Origin: Torymus aiolomorphi
Lineage: Eukaryota; Arthropoda; Insecta; Hymenoptera; Torymidae
Length of the DNA stretch: 64,000 bases
Assembly (NCBI GenBank): GCA_036365515.1
Contig: CM070873.1
Span: 178,299,604 to 178,363,603 of the forward strand
Reading direction: 5' to 3'
Both the position numbers and the translations under genes were made by a program. The notes below the pieces were generated by a model. That model made no database searches, was not told the DNA's origin, and saw only the letters and a list, made by a program, of their open reading frames with translations. Positions 26,439 through 38,737 of this stretch are shown in pieces (the stretch's first letter is position 1; every line of letters begins with the position of its first letter).

Positions 26439-27326
26439 TCACATTCTCTTTTTGATTAGTTTTTCTGATCTTCTAATTCTACCGGCTTCATGCTCTGGAC
26501 TTTCAGATACAGTACTTCCTGCAAGATCACTCGATTCATCGCATTTGTTCGTTATTTGGATTCTTCATTAATTGAGCTTGTTCTATTTGAAATTGAAATT
26601 CTGAAATTTTAAGATCTAGTAATAATTTCCTATACTGTTCAGCAAAACTGCTTGAAGAATCTGTCTGTGACATTACAATTTTAAATATTATTTTGGCAGT
26701 TGTCATACCCTTAATTACAACCTAAAAACAAAATATTTTGATAATATATTAAGTTTTTAACATTATCTCTGTTAAAGAAAAATCTATAGTTATACAATAT
26801 CTTTGTGTAAGTAGTTGGTGCTTTTCTTTGAGTTTGGTAACCTACAGATGGAAGATGCAAAAGGGCAGTTTTTAACATATCTAACAGTAATTGTTCAGCC
26901 CTCAATGTACTAAGAGGCTTAGACTACTTGAACAATGGTTGAGTTAGCTTGAGTATACAAGAACTGCAAATAATTATTTTAAATATTATATAATTGATTT
27001 TTAATAAAACAATTTTTGTACTAATCATGAATTATATACGTGGTAAATTTAACACAGAGTTGTGCAAAATATTTTTATAAGAAGCCAATTGATCCTTGAT
27101 AGATGGTATGATTTGATGAAAATGAACAAAAAGTAGGTACTGACATAACTACTTTGATCGCTAACACTCTCAAATCTACTCCATTGCATCTATTTTGATA
27201 ATTAAATAAAATAGATTAAAATAAAAAAATTAATTGTTTTAAAACTGCTTACACGATTACACATTGCGTGATTTTTCTTCTAGTTGCTGTGTAGTTTCAA
27301 GGCAATACTCTGCTGCAGTCAATATA
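26439..27326 (-). pseudogene. VPS53: VPS53 (GARP/EARP tethering complex subunit), decayed C-terminal fragment
   Basis: Minus-strand pieces match the C-terminal third of VPS53 in order. After an acceptor (tgtttttag) comes AEYCLETTQQLEEK (about 27245-27326), then [72 protein letters not shown], and finally EAGRIRRSEKLIKKRM before a stop at 26439. VPS53 tethers endosome-derived vesicles at the trans-Golgi network. This copy is dead: there are frameshifts before YFAQLC, in the KGM-to-tail region and near SSYVST, an in-frame TAG before SKPLST, a two-codon deletion after LLLD, and a missing block between EEK and MQW. A residual intron-like gap (about 26724-26775) implies a genomic duplicate, not a retrocopy. 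The N-terminal two thirds were not found in the window. Confidence 0.85.
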
Positions 27327-28480
27327 CTAAAAACAATAAAAACTAGATTTTAAAGAAATGTTATTATTAGAATATACTGATTTTTTAACCGGTCACAATA
27401 TTACTCCTAGTGTTTTATCTCTATAATGATTAATAAGTAGTCAGAACTCATTCCTTTTTGCTATTTGCATTTGCAAATATTCCATTAACTTTAATCTACA
27501 GAAAGTAAAATGTCCTTTCGTAAACTGTGATTTTAGAATAAATAGGTTGATAGTTGTAATCCAGACAATCAATACCTTTAACATTTCTTTAATCGATTCA
27601 TCCAATTCTTTCCTAATATTCAATACAATTCATACTAAATTGAATATTCACAAATGTTACTAGAAATGAGAAATGAGATTGGACTCTTAATTAATCATTA
27701 AAGGTGCAACAATAATCACAATTTTTTAATGTAATTTTATGAATTTCTTTCTCAATATTTAACACAATTTATGTACATTTCAGTAATATAAATAATTCTG
27801 TACATTTATTTTGCAAGAGAAACAGGGTGAAATGCAGAAGAAATGTCAATATCGACCACATATTTCTACTTACTGAATATATTGACTTTCTTGCCTTATA
27901 TGCATATTATTTGTCTTTTGCCTTCAATAATTAATCAAGTGTCATAGCTGATTCCTCTTGACTAATGGCATTTGTTGATATTCAATTTTACCATAAATTT
28001 GGAAAAGTAAAATGTTCTTCGTTAACTATGGTCATAAGTTGAATAAATTATTATTTATAATCTGACTATTCTTATTGCTTGGCAAATGGTTGATTAGATT
28101 CCAATGGCATTGCTGTGTATCCTGAAAAGAGAAAAAAAGACATCCACAAAGAATCTTAATTTTTAAAGTAAAAACAGTAAGCTTATATGATTTTAGTTTC
28201 CTCAAAAACATTTAAGAATACTTATACTTATCTGACAATTATATTGCCCAGGTGATGCCCCTTTTGCTCTATTACTCGTAGTGGGAGGAACTAATTACTT
28301 TTCCTTGCTATTGTAATAAAAAACTGTAGTTCTATTTCATCACAAGTCCACCAAGATCAATTTTTATAATTTTTATAATTGATCTTGGTGACATTGGTGT
28401 AGTGCAGAGCAATCAAAGTATTCGTCGTTCGGCGACGGCGTCGACTCAACGCGGCTGTCAAAACACACGTAGCAGACGAC
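27327..28480. other. AT-rich stretch upstream of the VPS53 fragment
   Basis: I looked here for further VPS53 exons and found none. A 60-codon minus frame (27441-27623) and an acceptor-led segment near 28122 (ttctcttttcag on the minus strand) do not resemble VPS53. The phrases tactttctgtagattaaag and tacttttccaaatttatgg on the minus strand recur as a loose direct repeat about 500 bp apart. Confidence 0.45.
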
Positions 28481-28489
28481 AATGCTATG

Positions 28490-29500
28490 GTACATGGTCT
28501 CATTTTTGTTCAAATGCGATTCACGTACATGTAATCACTTGAAACTTCACACAAAAGTAACTGAATACCAAAGGAAGGGCAACTATATCTTGGTTTTCTA
28601 TAATTTATTCTATTCATTTAGTTTGAAAAATTATTCTACCGTGTAATCGCACTAGTGATAAATATCCATACGTGGCGCCATCTAACGACAGATAGTCACG
28701 GAAAAATGATAACAAAACTACTTTTTTATAAAAATTTATGTAAAATCAAGATATAGTTGCCCTTCCTTTGGTATTTATCTACCTCTGAGTAAAGTTTCAA
28801 GTGACTATATGCACGCGGAGAAGAATAGCATTTGAACGAAATTTCCAGCATCATGTTCATGTATATTGTATGCTTATGCTGGGCCATTGATTTACGCTTC
28901 GGCCGCCCGCCGAAAGCTGTAACAGAGCGCTGCGCGCGGTCTGCGGACTTTCAGATAATGGTGTACCCAACACTGTCGGAGCAACTACTAATTTTCGTTC
29001 AAGTGCCATTTATTAGTGCGTTTAAATTTTCATTTGAACTTTTCACATAATGGTAAACAATTACAAGAAGAAGAGAAACTATGTCTTGATTTTGCACAAT
29101 TCATTCTATTTATTTAGATTAAAATATTTTTCTATTGTGTAACCGCACTAACGAGAAATAACCATATGTGCTGCCATCTAACGACATATGGACGTGCAGA
29201 AATGATAAAAAACTACTTTTTTTATAAAAAATTCTGCAAAATCAAGATATAGTTGCCCTTCCTTTGGTATTTATCTATATCTGTGCAAAGTTTCAAGTGA
29301 TTATATGTACACGAATAAGAATGGCATTTGAACGAAATTCCCAGCGTGTGTATGCATCAGCTACTGATATTTGTTCAAATGCCATTTATTACTTCGTGAA
29401 AATTTTCATGTGCATTTTGGCATAATGGTAGATGGTTCCAAGAGGAAGGGCAACTATGTCTTGATTTTTTGTAATTCATCCTATTCATTTAGTCTCAAGT
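28490..29500. mobile_element. Tandem MITE-like inverted-repeat units
   Basis: The segment 28740-28850 (caagatatagttgcccttcc ... atttgaacgaaat) is the reverse complement of about 28490-28600 (ttgttcaaatgc ... gggcaactatatcttg), making arms of about 110 bp around a centre with ccatctaacgacagatag. A second similar unit spans about 28980-29345 and a third partial one 29370-29500. Each centre also has aaaactacttttttataaaa. No coding capacity. These are non-autonomous elements, stacked next to each other. Confidence 0.8.
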
Positions 29501-29559
29501 ATTTTTCTATCATGTAACTGTGTTATTGACTCGGTCGGTAAAATTTGAGTATGACACCC

Positions 29560-29939
29560 CCTTAATATCCTTTATAACCAACAAAATATTCATGTTAATA
29601 TCTTTTTTTAATTTCGAAATATAACCTATTTACAAAAAATTACGTTTTCATCAATAACTTATGACGAAATATAGCTACCGACTTTTTTCTTTTTTTTAAT
29701 TGTAGATAATTTTATCCTACATACAGAGAATTCATGATATATAAACAATATTTGTTCTACATATTAAAAAAATTGAAAATAGAAATTTTGAAAATTAAAA
29801 AATGGCTATAAAAAAAAAATTAAATTTTACAAAAATAGAATATTGACCCCAATTGCGGAAGCAAAATCTAAAAAAATGACCACTCTCCCGTTAAAATCGG
29901 TCAAGTAGATCATGAGATATCATGAGATATACGGACATA

Positions 29940-30004
<65 letters not shown>

Positions 30005-30135
30005 CCATACGGACATTTTCTAAAAATAGTGTATTTCGATTCCAAATTTGCTAAATAACATTTCTAACACATTATCTCATAAACTTTTTTTTTACTATCA
30101 CAAAGCTTCCTCTAGGAGGAAGCAAAATTATAATA
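29560..30135 (-). repeat. Interspersed repeat with (AC)n core, copy 2 (inverted)
   Basis: Reverse complement of the family seen at 7455-8070, from ttaatatcctttataaccaa at the left to the caaagcttcctctaggagg palindrome at the right. The (AC)n tract spans about 29939-30002. Flanking DNA differs between the two copies, consistent with independent insertions. Confidence 0.85.
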
Positions 30136-31490
30136 GCTTCTGTCTTTATTATTCGGATCTGTAGGCATATAATCAATTTAATCAACGATTTTCCGCAATG
30201 TGGGATTTGTCTCACTCATATCAGGATAACTTCACTTCGTACGTGTACCTTGGTATATGAGTCAAGTCATACACGTACGAGAGAAAGGGTTCCCCAGGTG
30301 TGGGCCAGGGCGTTCTGCAAAGGGGACTGACCTCGCATATCGCGCAATCAATCGCTCTCGCTAGCGCCACCCATCATATACCTCATGCGCGATCTAGGTG
30401 CCACGCATCACACCGATTTTATACATTATTATTCCTCGCTCTCCGCGTAGGAAGATGGATTAAACACATATACATGCATGCAGCGTGTTCATGGATGGCC
30501 GCGCGAATTCGTGTTTATATCAAACCGACGGCCGGCCGTGTTTTGATTCTATGTTACAACTAAACTATATCCTATATCATCGTTTAAGCGTTTATATCTC
30601 TACTAAATACTCGCGTGCTAAACATTCTCTCATGTTGAGTTTTACAAAATTTCCGTTTTAGATATTTTTTAATGATTCTATTACTCAAATTTAATAATTA
30701 AATAAACTAAAAAATTATTGGCATCAGTTAATAACAATCGATTAATTTATAAATAATCATTCTGAAAATTATCTGTTTATGCTAACTAGATAACATATAA
30801 TTTATTAATAAAGGGAATACGTAATACATAGGAAATTATTAGTTAAGTAACTAATTGTTTAAATATTACTTTTTATTCATCAATATAATAGCAAAATAAT
30901 TTCTCTAATTTGATGCCAGAATTAGGACTGTTACAATCTCAGGGTACCTGCGGGTTTTTCGACCGGCTGAGCACGTTTTTGAGATCTATTTCGGTATATA
31001 ACTACACTCTCAGATGCAGGAGATGATTTCCTCGCAATGTGATGGTACCTGCTGATCTTTTTACCAGCTAAGTCTGTTATTCGGCGAGAGGGAGAAGCTT
31101 GACGGGATGAAGATTATAAGAAAAGCAGCACATAGTGAATAACAACGAGCGCTTGAACGCAAAGCACCTTCGCCGTCCGCTGCTCACGTTTGTTCGCTGT
31201 CTCGATCTTGCACTGCTCGCTCCGACGGACTTCGCCATCGGCAACCCGTGCCTTCGTCGGCGATATTGATTCATTGTTGCACCTATTCGCCCCTACATCG
31301 GGATATGTGTTATCTCTCATGTTGGATCAGATTGGCTAATCAGAAAATCTGAGACTAATCGTTGTCTCAATTGATTTATTATTAATATTTATATTCGCAT
31401 GATACATATAAATTTATCAATCCAATTTTCTCAATACTATATTGAAAAATAAATTAATAAGTAACCAAAATAGTTTATAAACTATATTCT
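30136..31490. other. Non-coding stretch with CpG-rich patches
   Basis: Bases 30230-30560 and 31080-31310 are CpG-rich. A short inverted pair (tcgtacgtgtacc near 30237 and tacacgtacgag near 30270) could form a hairpin. Two related phrases, ggtacctgcgggtttttcgaccggctgag and ggtacctgctgatctttttaccagct (given here as partial landmarks), occur near 30940 and 31045. The open frames have no family signature. Confidence 0.4.
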
Positions 31491-31499
31491 ATAACTAAC

Positions 31500-34400
31500 T
31501 TTGATTTCTCAAATATTAACAATGTATAACTTAGTCCCCAAAAATGGCTTCAACTTCTATTTCTTGCGAATCTCAAGAAATATCGATTTGAACTGTTTCC
31601 TAAGATTCTCAAGAATCTCAATTGATAGTTACTGGATATCAACGTTAAATTATCAGACAAAGGATAAGCTAGAAATAAATGCGTATTTATTTGAATGAAA
31701 GCGGCTTCAATTTCTCTCGTGGCGATTTTCTGATACAAATAACTCTGTTTGTATATTTCTTGACATTTTAGAGCTGATAATTTGATTAAAGGTCTAATTA
31801 GCCTCCATGGTGTAGTGACGATTTCCGTTTGGTTATTATTATTATTACTGTTTCTTGAGATTCTCAAGAAACAGTACAAAACACAGTTTCTTGAAAAAGT
31901 CATTAATCATGATCGACGTTTGCTTTTTGAAAATTGCTAAAAGTATATTATATTTAAAATTATTAATTTAAAAATTAAGAAAATAATGAAAAATAATTGT
32001 TTAGTTATAAATACATTAGTACATTATACACCTAGGGCGTAAATAATCAAGTGATGTAAGTGTAAAGTCGGCTACGTAGGATAGCGTGGGATTACGCGTG
32101 GTATGGAAAATAATAGTTTATAAACTACATTATAGCTTTCATTTTTCAAATATTTATGTTGAACAAATTAGTCTAAAAAAATAGCGTCAACTTCCATTTT
32201 TTTAGAATCTCAGGAAATAGCGTCAACTTCCATTTCTTGAGAATCACAAGAAATAGCGATTTGGACTCTTAAGATTATCAGTAAATGGAAGTCAATGCTG
32301 TTTATTGAGAAACTGAGTAAACAGTGTGGATGTTATTATATTGAAAATGTTATATTCAAATTATTAATTTATAGGTTAATACCATATTGAAAAATAAATT
32401 CATAAGTAATCAAATAGTTGATAAACTATTTTCTATAACAAACTTTGATGTGCCAAGTATTAACGGTGTCCAACTTAGTCTCAAAAGATAGAGTCAACTT
32501 CCATTTCTTGATAATCTCAAGAAATAGCGGTTTGGACTGTTTCTTGAGAATCTCAAGAAACAGTCCAAAGCCCGGTTTCTTGAGAAAATCATTAATCAGT
32601 GTCGACGTTTGCTTTTTTAAAATTGTAAAATGTTTCTTATTTTCCAAATTAGTAGTTTATAAATTAAGAAAATTATTCAAAATAATTCTTTAGTTATAAA
32701 TACATTAGTATAGTATACACCTAGGGAGTAAAATAATCAAGCTATGTAAAGTAAAGTTGGCTACGTAGGATAGCGTGGGATTACGTGTGGTATGGAAAAG
32801 AATAGTTTATAAACTACATTTTAACTTTCATTTTTCACATATTTATGTTGAACAAATTAGTCTAAAAAAAGGGCGTCAACTTCCATTTCTTCATATCTCA
32901 AGAAATAGCGTCAGCTTCCATTTCTTGAGAATCTCAAGAATTAGCGATTTGGACTATTAAGATTATCAATGAACGCAAGTCGACGCTGTTTCTTGAGAAA
33001 ATGAGTAAACAGTCTAGACGGTTCTTTATTGAAAATAAGTTATATTTCAAATTATTAATTTATAGGTTAATACCATATTGAAAAATAAATTCATAAGTAA
33101 TCAAATAGTTTATAAACTATTTTCTATAACAAACTTTGATGTGCCAAGTATTAACGGTGTACAACTAGGTCTCAAAGAATAGAGTCAACATCCATTTCTT
33201 GATAATCTCAAGAAATAGCGGTTTGGACTGTTCCTTGAGAATCTCAAGAAACAGTCCACAGACCGGTTTCTTGAGAAAATCATTAATCAGTGTCGATGTT
33301 TGCTTTCTTAAAATTGCAAAATGTTTCGTATTTTCCCAATTAGTAATTTATAAATTAAGAAAATTATTCAAAATAATTGTTTAGTTATAAATACATTATT
33401 ACAGTACACGCCTAGGGAGTAAAATAATCAAGTTATGTAAAGTGAAGTTGGCTACGCAGGATAGTGTGGGATTACGTATGGTATGGAAAAGGATAGTTTA
33501 CAAACTACATTATAACTTTCATTTTTCAAATATTTATGTTGAACAAATTAGTCTTAAAAAATGCATCAACTTCCATTTCTTCAGAATATCAAGAAATAGC
33601 GTCAACTTCTATTTCTTGAGAATCTCAAGAATTAGGGATTTTAACTATTAAGATTACCAGTAAACGGAAGTCGACGCTGTTTCTTGAGAAACTGAGTAAA
33701 CAGTCTAGACGTTTCTTTATTGAAAATATGTTATACTCCAAATTATTAATTTATAGGTTAATACCATATTGAAAAATAAATTCATAAGTAATCAAATAGT
33801 TTATAAACTATTTTCTATAACAAACTTTGATGTGCCAAGTATTACCGGTGTACAACTTAGTCTCAAAAAATAGTGTCAACTTCCATTTCTTGATAATCTC
33901 AAGAAATAGCGGTTTGGACTGTTTCTTGAGATTCTCAAGAAAGGAGATTCTCAAGAAACAGTCAAAATCGCGCTTTCTTGAGAAAATCCTTAATCAGTGT
34001 CGACATTTGCTTTGTTAAAATTGCGAAATGTTTCTTATTTTTCGAATTAGTAATTCTAAAAAAAGGCGTCAACTTCCATTTCTTCATATCTCAAGAAAAA
34101 GCGTCAGCTTCCATTTCTTGAGAATCTCAAGAATTAGCGATTTGGACTATTAAGATTACCAGTAAATGGAAGTCGACGCTGTTTCTTGAGAAACTGAGTA
34201 AACACTCTAGACGTTTCTTTATTGAAAATATGTTATATCTCAAATTATTAATTTATAGGTTAATACCATATTGAAAAATAAATTCATAAGTAATCAAATA
34301 GTTTATAAACTATTTTCTATAACAAACTTTGATGTGCCAAGTATTAACGGTGTACAACTTAGTCTCAAAAAATAGTGTCAACTTCCATTTCTTGACAATC

Positions 34401-35150
34401 TCATGAAACAGTATTGACGTTTGTTTTTTGAAAATTGCAATAGGTTTCTTATTTTTCCAATTAGTAATTTATAAATTAAGAAAATTATTTAAAATAATTG
34501 TTTAGATATAAATACATTAGTACAGTATACACCTAGGGAGTAAAATAATCAAGTTATGTAAAGTAAAGTTGGCTACGTAGGATGGCATGGGATTACGTGT
34601 CGTATGGAAAAGAATAGTTTATAAACTACATTTTAACTTTCATTTTTCAAATATTTATGTTGAACAAATTAGTCGAAAAAATAGCGTTAACTTCCATTTC
34701 TTTAGAATCTCAGGAAATAGCGTCAATTTCCATTTCTTGAGAATCTCAAGAAATAGTGATTTGGACTCTTAAGATTATCAATAAACGAAAGTCGACGCTA
34801 TTTATTGAGAAACTGAGTAAACGGTGTGGACGTTTCTTTATTGAAAATATGTTATATTTCAAATTATTAATTTATGGGCTAATACCATATTGAAAAATAA
34901 ATTCATACGTTATCAAATAGTTAAACTATTTTCTGTAACTAATTTTGATGTGCCAAATATTAACGTTGTACAACTTAGTCTCATAAAATGGAGTCAACTT
35001 CCATTTCTTGACAATCTCATGAAACAGTATTGACGTTTGTTTTTTGAAAATTGCAATAGGTTTCTTATTTTTCCAATTAGTAATTTATAAATCAAGTAAG
35101 TTATTAAAAATAATTGTTTAGTTTTTAATACATTAGTACATTATACACCT
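31500..35150. repeat. Palindrome-rich tandem array, ~690 bp units
   Basis: Landmarks repeat in fixed order. Landmark ttgatgtgccaagtattaac lies near 32444, 33138, 33827, 34332 and 34944. Landmark cctaggg(a/c)gtaaa lies near 32032, 32720, 33412 and 34532. Landmark ggctacgtaggatagcgtgg lies near 32071, 32758, 33450 and 34570. Within units, TTTCTTGAGA, one A, and its exact complement TCTCAAGAAA recur many times. Flanking segments gcgtcaacttccattt and aaatggaagtcgacgc are also inverted, giving nested hairpins. The first unit (31500-32060) is diverged and the fourth interval has an extra partial unit. Frames with repeated FLRISRNS peptides are by-products of the palindromes. Confidence 0.88.
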
Positions 35151-35563
35151 ATGGATTCTTTATTTGCTCCCATATTGCGTATACGATTTTTTTGCCTATC
35201 GAGGCTGAAAATACAGTATTCGCGATCGGGCGTTGGGAGCAAAAGTACTGTCAGCCCACTAGGTAAAAAAAAAAATTTATGCAACTAAGTAAGTTTTTAA
35301 AATTTTATTGATTCATTTTATGAATACTTCACAAAAGGTTTTAATTTTGTTACCCCTAATCGCTTGCAAAACACGAACAGTCTTTTGTGTGTGCTACGCT
35401 TTGCTCCATGGGAATGTTGTACGTGGAGCAAACGTTCGCACCCTATAGGAATGATAATTATCCTCCAGTGTCGAGGAGCGACAAGGCAGAAGCTTCATAG
35501 CTCAGGTACTAGGCTAAATTTCATTATTATTCAGGAATAGAGGATTTGTAAGAAACAGCATAA
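35151..35563. other. Short spacer with MITE-like fragments
   Basis: Contains gtatacgatttttttgcc, a phrase reminiscent of the inverted arms near 53.5 kb, and a GC-richer patch (cagtgtcgaggagcgacaag). No gene is seen. Confidence 0.35.
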
Positions 35564-38500
35564 TAAATAAAATTAGTACAATGAAATAAAAAATAATTAT
35601 GTAAAGTTGCAGAGGACAGCGCAACTGGGGCAATTAAGGGCGTATCCCTGGGCATCGAAAACTTCGACGCTAGAGGAAAAGAAACACAAATCCACGCGAG
35701 AAATACAGGATATACAACTTGTAGGTGAGCCTCAGATACGCCAACATAAAGCAAAAAATCCACACAAAAAATACTGGACATGCAACTTGGGGCAAGACTT
35801 GCCTACGCCAGTCGACTAGCAAACTCGAGCCCGTACGAATTTTCCGATAATTACGGAACATTTGTGCATCCGGCTTGAAGGAGCTACAACTCGCTGCCAT
35901 CTTATCTGTCTGACAAGATTGGTGCGGTTTTGAAATAGCTTCTCTTAGTGAAGAATGTAGCCTTTGGATATGGCCAAGACCGTATAAAAAGCACCTGCAG
36001 GGTGTCAATAACAGCGTGCGATAACGTACAGCTATTCACGTATACCTGGAACTGTCCGACACAAGACTACACTAGGAAACTCGAGCGCGTAAGAATGTTC
36101 CGGTGATTCCGGAACATTCGCGCATCTGGCTTGAAGGAGCTAGACGTAGCTGCTGTCCGATGTGTTTGATGATACTCATCAGTATTCTACATTAACAATA
36201 TGGTTTGCTGAATGGCAAAGACACAACAAAAGCACCTGCCGGTAGCCTATAACAGCATATTTGAGACACGATGGCGTGCGGCTGTCCTCGCAGAGCTCAC
36301 ACAAAATGGAGCAGGAAATTCACGCGATAGATTCCACTACTTATGGGCGTTCTTTAGCTGCGATGCCTGACAAATAAATTCGAGTGTGTGCGAATGTTCC
36401 GGTGACTCCGGAACATTCGTACATCCTTCTTGAATGAGTTTGAAATTACTGCTGTCCGATCTCTCCAACGAGACTCGTGGGTTTTCGGAATGTCTCTAAT
36501 ACGTGGAGAATCTTACCGTCGCATACGGCAAAGACTGTATAGTTGTTCCCGATCAGTCGAAACATTTTAACGAAAGTGAAAATGAGGCAAGAAATCCACT
36601 CAACAAATATAGGATGTTCAATTTGTGGGTGAGTCTCGGTAACGACACTTGACTAGTAAACTCGAGTGTGTACGAATGTTCCGGTGATTTCGGAACATTC
36701 GTGCATCCGGCTTTAATCATCAGCTTTCGAAATGACTTTACTACGTGAAGAATGTAGCCTTCTGATATGGCATTGGCTTTACAAAAGCACCTGCAGCGAT
36801 GCGATAACAGTATACTCGAGGCACACGATAGCGTGAGGGTGTTCGCCATCAGCCGGAAAACTTCTACGCAAGACAAAGACGAGCGAGCAATCCACGCGTG
36901 AGGTTCTACCACTTTGACGTCTCCCAGCGACGCCGCTCCACTAGTAAACTCGAGCGCGTAGGAATTTTACGGTGATTCTGGAACAGTCGCGCATCCGGCT
37001 TGAAGGAGCTAGACGTGGCTGCTGTCCGATCTGTCTGATGATACTCATCAGCTTTCTACATTAACAATATGGCCTGCTGAATGGCAAAGATACAACAAAA
37101 GCACCTGCCGGTAGCCTATAACAGCATACTTGAGACACACGATAACATGCGGCTGTTACCGCAGAGCTAGCAGAAGGTGGAGTAAGAAATTCACGCGATA
37201 GGTTCCACTTCTTATGCGCGTTCTTCAGCTACGATGCCTGACAAATAAACTCGAGTGTGTGCGAATATTCCGGTGATTCCGGAACATTCGTACACCCTTC
37301 TTTAATGAGTTAGAAATTACTGCTGTTTGATCTCTCCAATGAGACTCGTGGGTTTTCGGAATGTCTCTAATACGAATGAACAATCTCACCGTCCCATACG
37401 GCAAAGACTGTATGGTTGTTCCCGATCCGTCGAAACATTTTAATGCAAGTGAAAAAGAGAAAATTCATGTAAAGGGAATATATCGTTATATATCTAAGGG
37501 TGTCGAGACGGTGGATCGAGAACTATATATTGCTGTAAATTCGATCCTGATTTTGGAAAGGTTCATTCTCTCTGGCTCATGGACTTTCTTCCTATCAGTG
37601 CCCTTATATAGCTCGCTTGAGATGGTTCTCGGCCTCTTACGTTCTGAGGAAATTAGGAGGAAGATTATGTTCCTTTAATCGCACATTCGTACATAGCCAT
37701 AGAAGTGCACTTAAGCGAAAAAACCGTCGAAATGTTCGGCAATTTCTTCCTTCAATAAGTTGGCAGTGTAACATGGCCCCAAAGTATTTTTTATACGGGC
37801 TTGGCCATATCGAAAGGCTACATTCTTCACTAAGAGAAGCTATTTCTAAAGCTCACCAGTCTTGTCAGACAGATAAGATGGCAGCGAGTTGCAGCTCCTG
37901 CAAGCTTAACGTACGAAGATTCCGGAATCATCGGAACATTCGCATAGATATCTTGCTCCTTTTTGTCTTGCGTAGGACTGTTCGAGGTTTACGTGAATAG
38001 CTGTACGTTATCGCACGCTGTTATCGACAACCTGCAGGTGCTTTTATACGGTCTTGGCCATATCGAAAGGCTACATCCTTCACTAAGAGAAGCTATTTCA
38101 AAAGCGTACCAGTCTTGTCAGATAGATAAGATGGCAGCGAGTTGTAGCTCCTTCAAGCCGGATGCACGAATGTTCCGGAATCACCGGAACATTTGCACGG
38201 GCTCGAGTTTGCTAGTCGACTGGCGTAAGCAAGTCTCGCCTCAAGTTGCATGTCCAGTATTTTTTGCGTTGATTTTTTGCTTTATTTTCTCTTGCGTTGG
38301 AGTGGTCCGGCTCAGCGGGAACACGCGTATCCTATCGTGTACCACGAGTTCACTGTTATCCGCACACTTGAAGTGCTTTCGAATAGTCTTTGCCTTATCT
38401 GAAGGCGAGATTCTTTACGTATTAAAGAGCCATTGCAAAAACCCTTGATTTTCGTTGATCATATCGGACAGTAGCGGTGTCTAGCTCCTTCAAGGCGGTT

Positions 38501-38737
38501 GTAGGAAGGTTCTGGTATCACGGGAACATTCATACGCACTCGGATTCACTAGTCGGGTGGCGTATCTGAGGCTCACCTACAAGTTGTATATCCTGTATTT
38601 CTCGCGTGGATTTTTGTTTCTTTTCCTCTAGCGTCGAAGTTTTCGCTATCCAGGGATACGCCCTTAATTGCTCCAGTTGCGCTGTCCTCTGTAACTTTAC
38701 ATAATTATTTTTTATTTCATTGTACTAATTTTATTTA
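35564..38737. mobile_element. Fold-back transposon with ~300 bp modular arms
   Basis: The left end (taaataaaattagtacaatg at 35564) and the right end (reverse complement, finishing at 38737) are inverted copies that stay alignable for hundreds of bases, including gaggacagcgcaactgg, tccacgcgagaaatacagg, the atggcagcgagttgtagctc region and the gcttggccatatcgaaaggc region. Left modules repeat about every 250-300 bp, each with a GAATGTTCCGG ... CCGGAACATTC palindrome (about 35835, 36091, 36391, 36671, 36961, 37261). Inverted ones lie at about 37914, 38167 and 38504. The centre (about 37360-37700) is unique and has only short frames. Architecture matches non-autonomous fold-back elements; no transposase is inside. 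No clear target duplication is visible. Confidence 0.85.

Noticed and set aside
27441..27623. 60-codon minus frame just upstream of the VPS53 fragment, considered as another VPS53 exon
   Set aside because: No resemblance to the VPS53 region expected before AEYCLETTQQLEEK, and no supporting splice sites.
31500..34772. Several frames with recurring FLRISRNS peptides, as if encoding a repeat protein
   Set aside because: The peptides come from the TTTCTTGAGA/TCTCAAGAAA palindromes and appear in equivalent form on the other strand; frames are short and interrupted in every unit.
37040..37062. Third hammerhead candidate at ctgatgatactcatcag
   Set aside because: CUGAUGA is present, but no stem II followed by GAAA and no cleavage triplet occurs at the right spacing.
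37361..38448. Frames of 105-161 codons inside the fold-back element
   Set aside because: They follow the module repeats, recur in fragments in several modules, and show no transposase or other domain.
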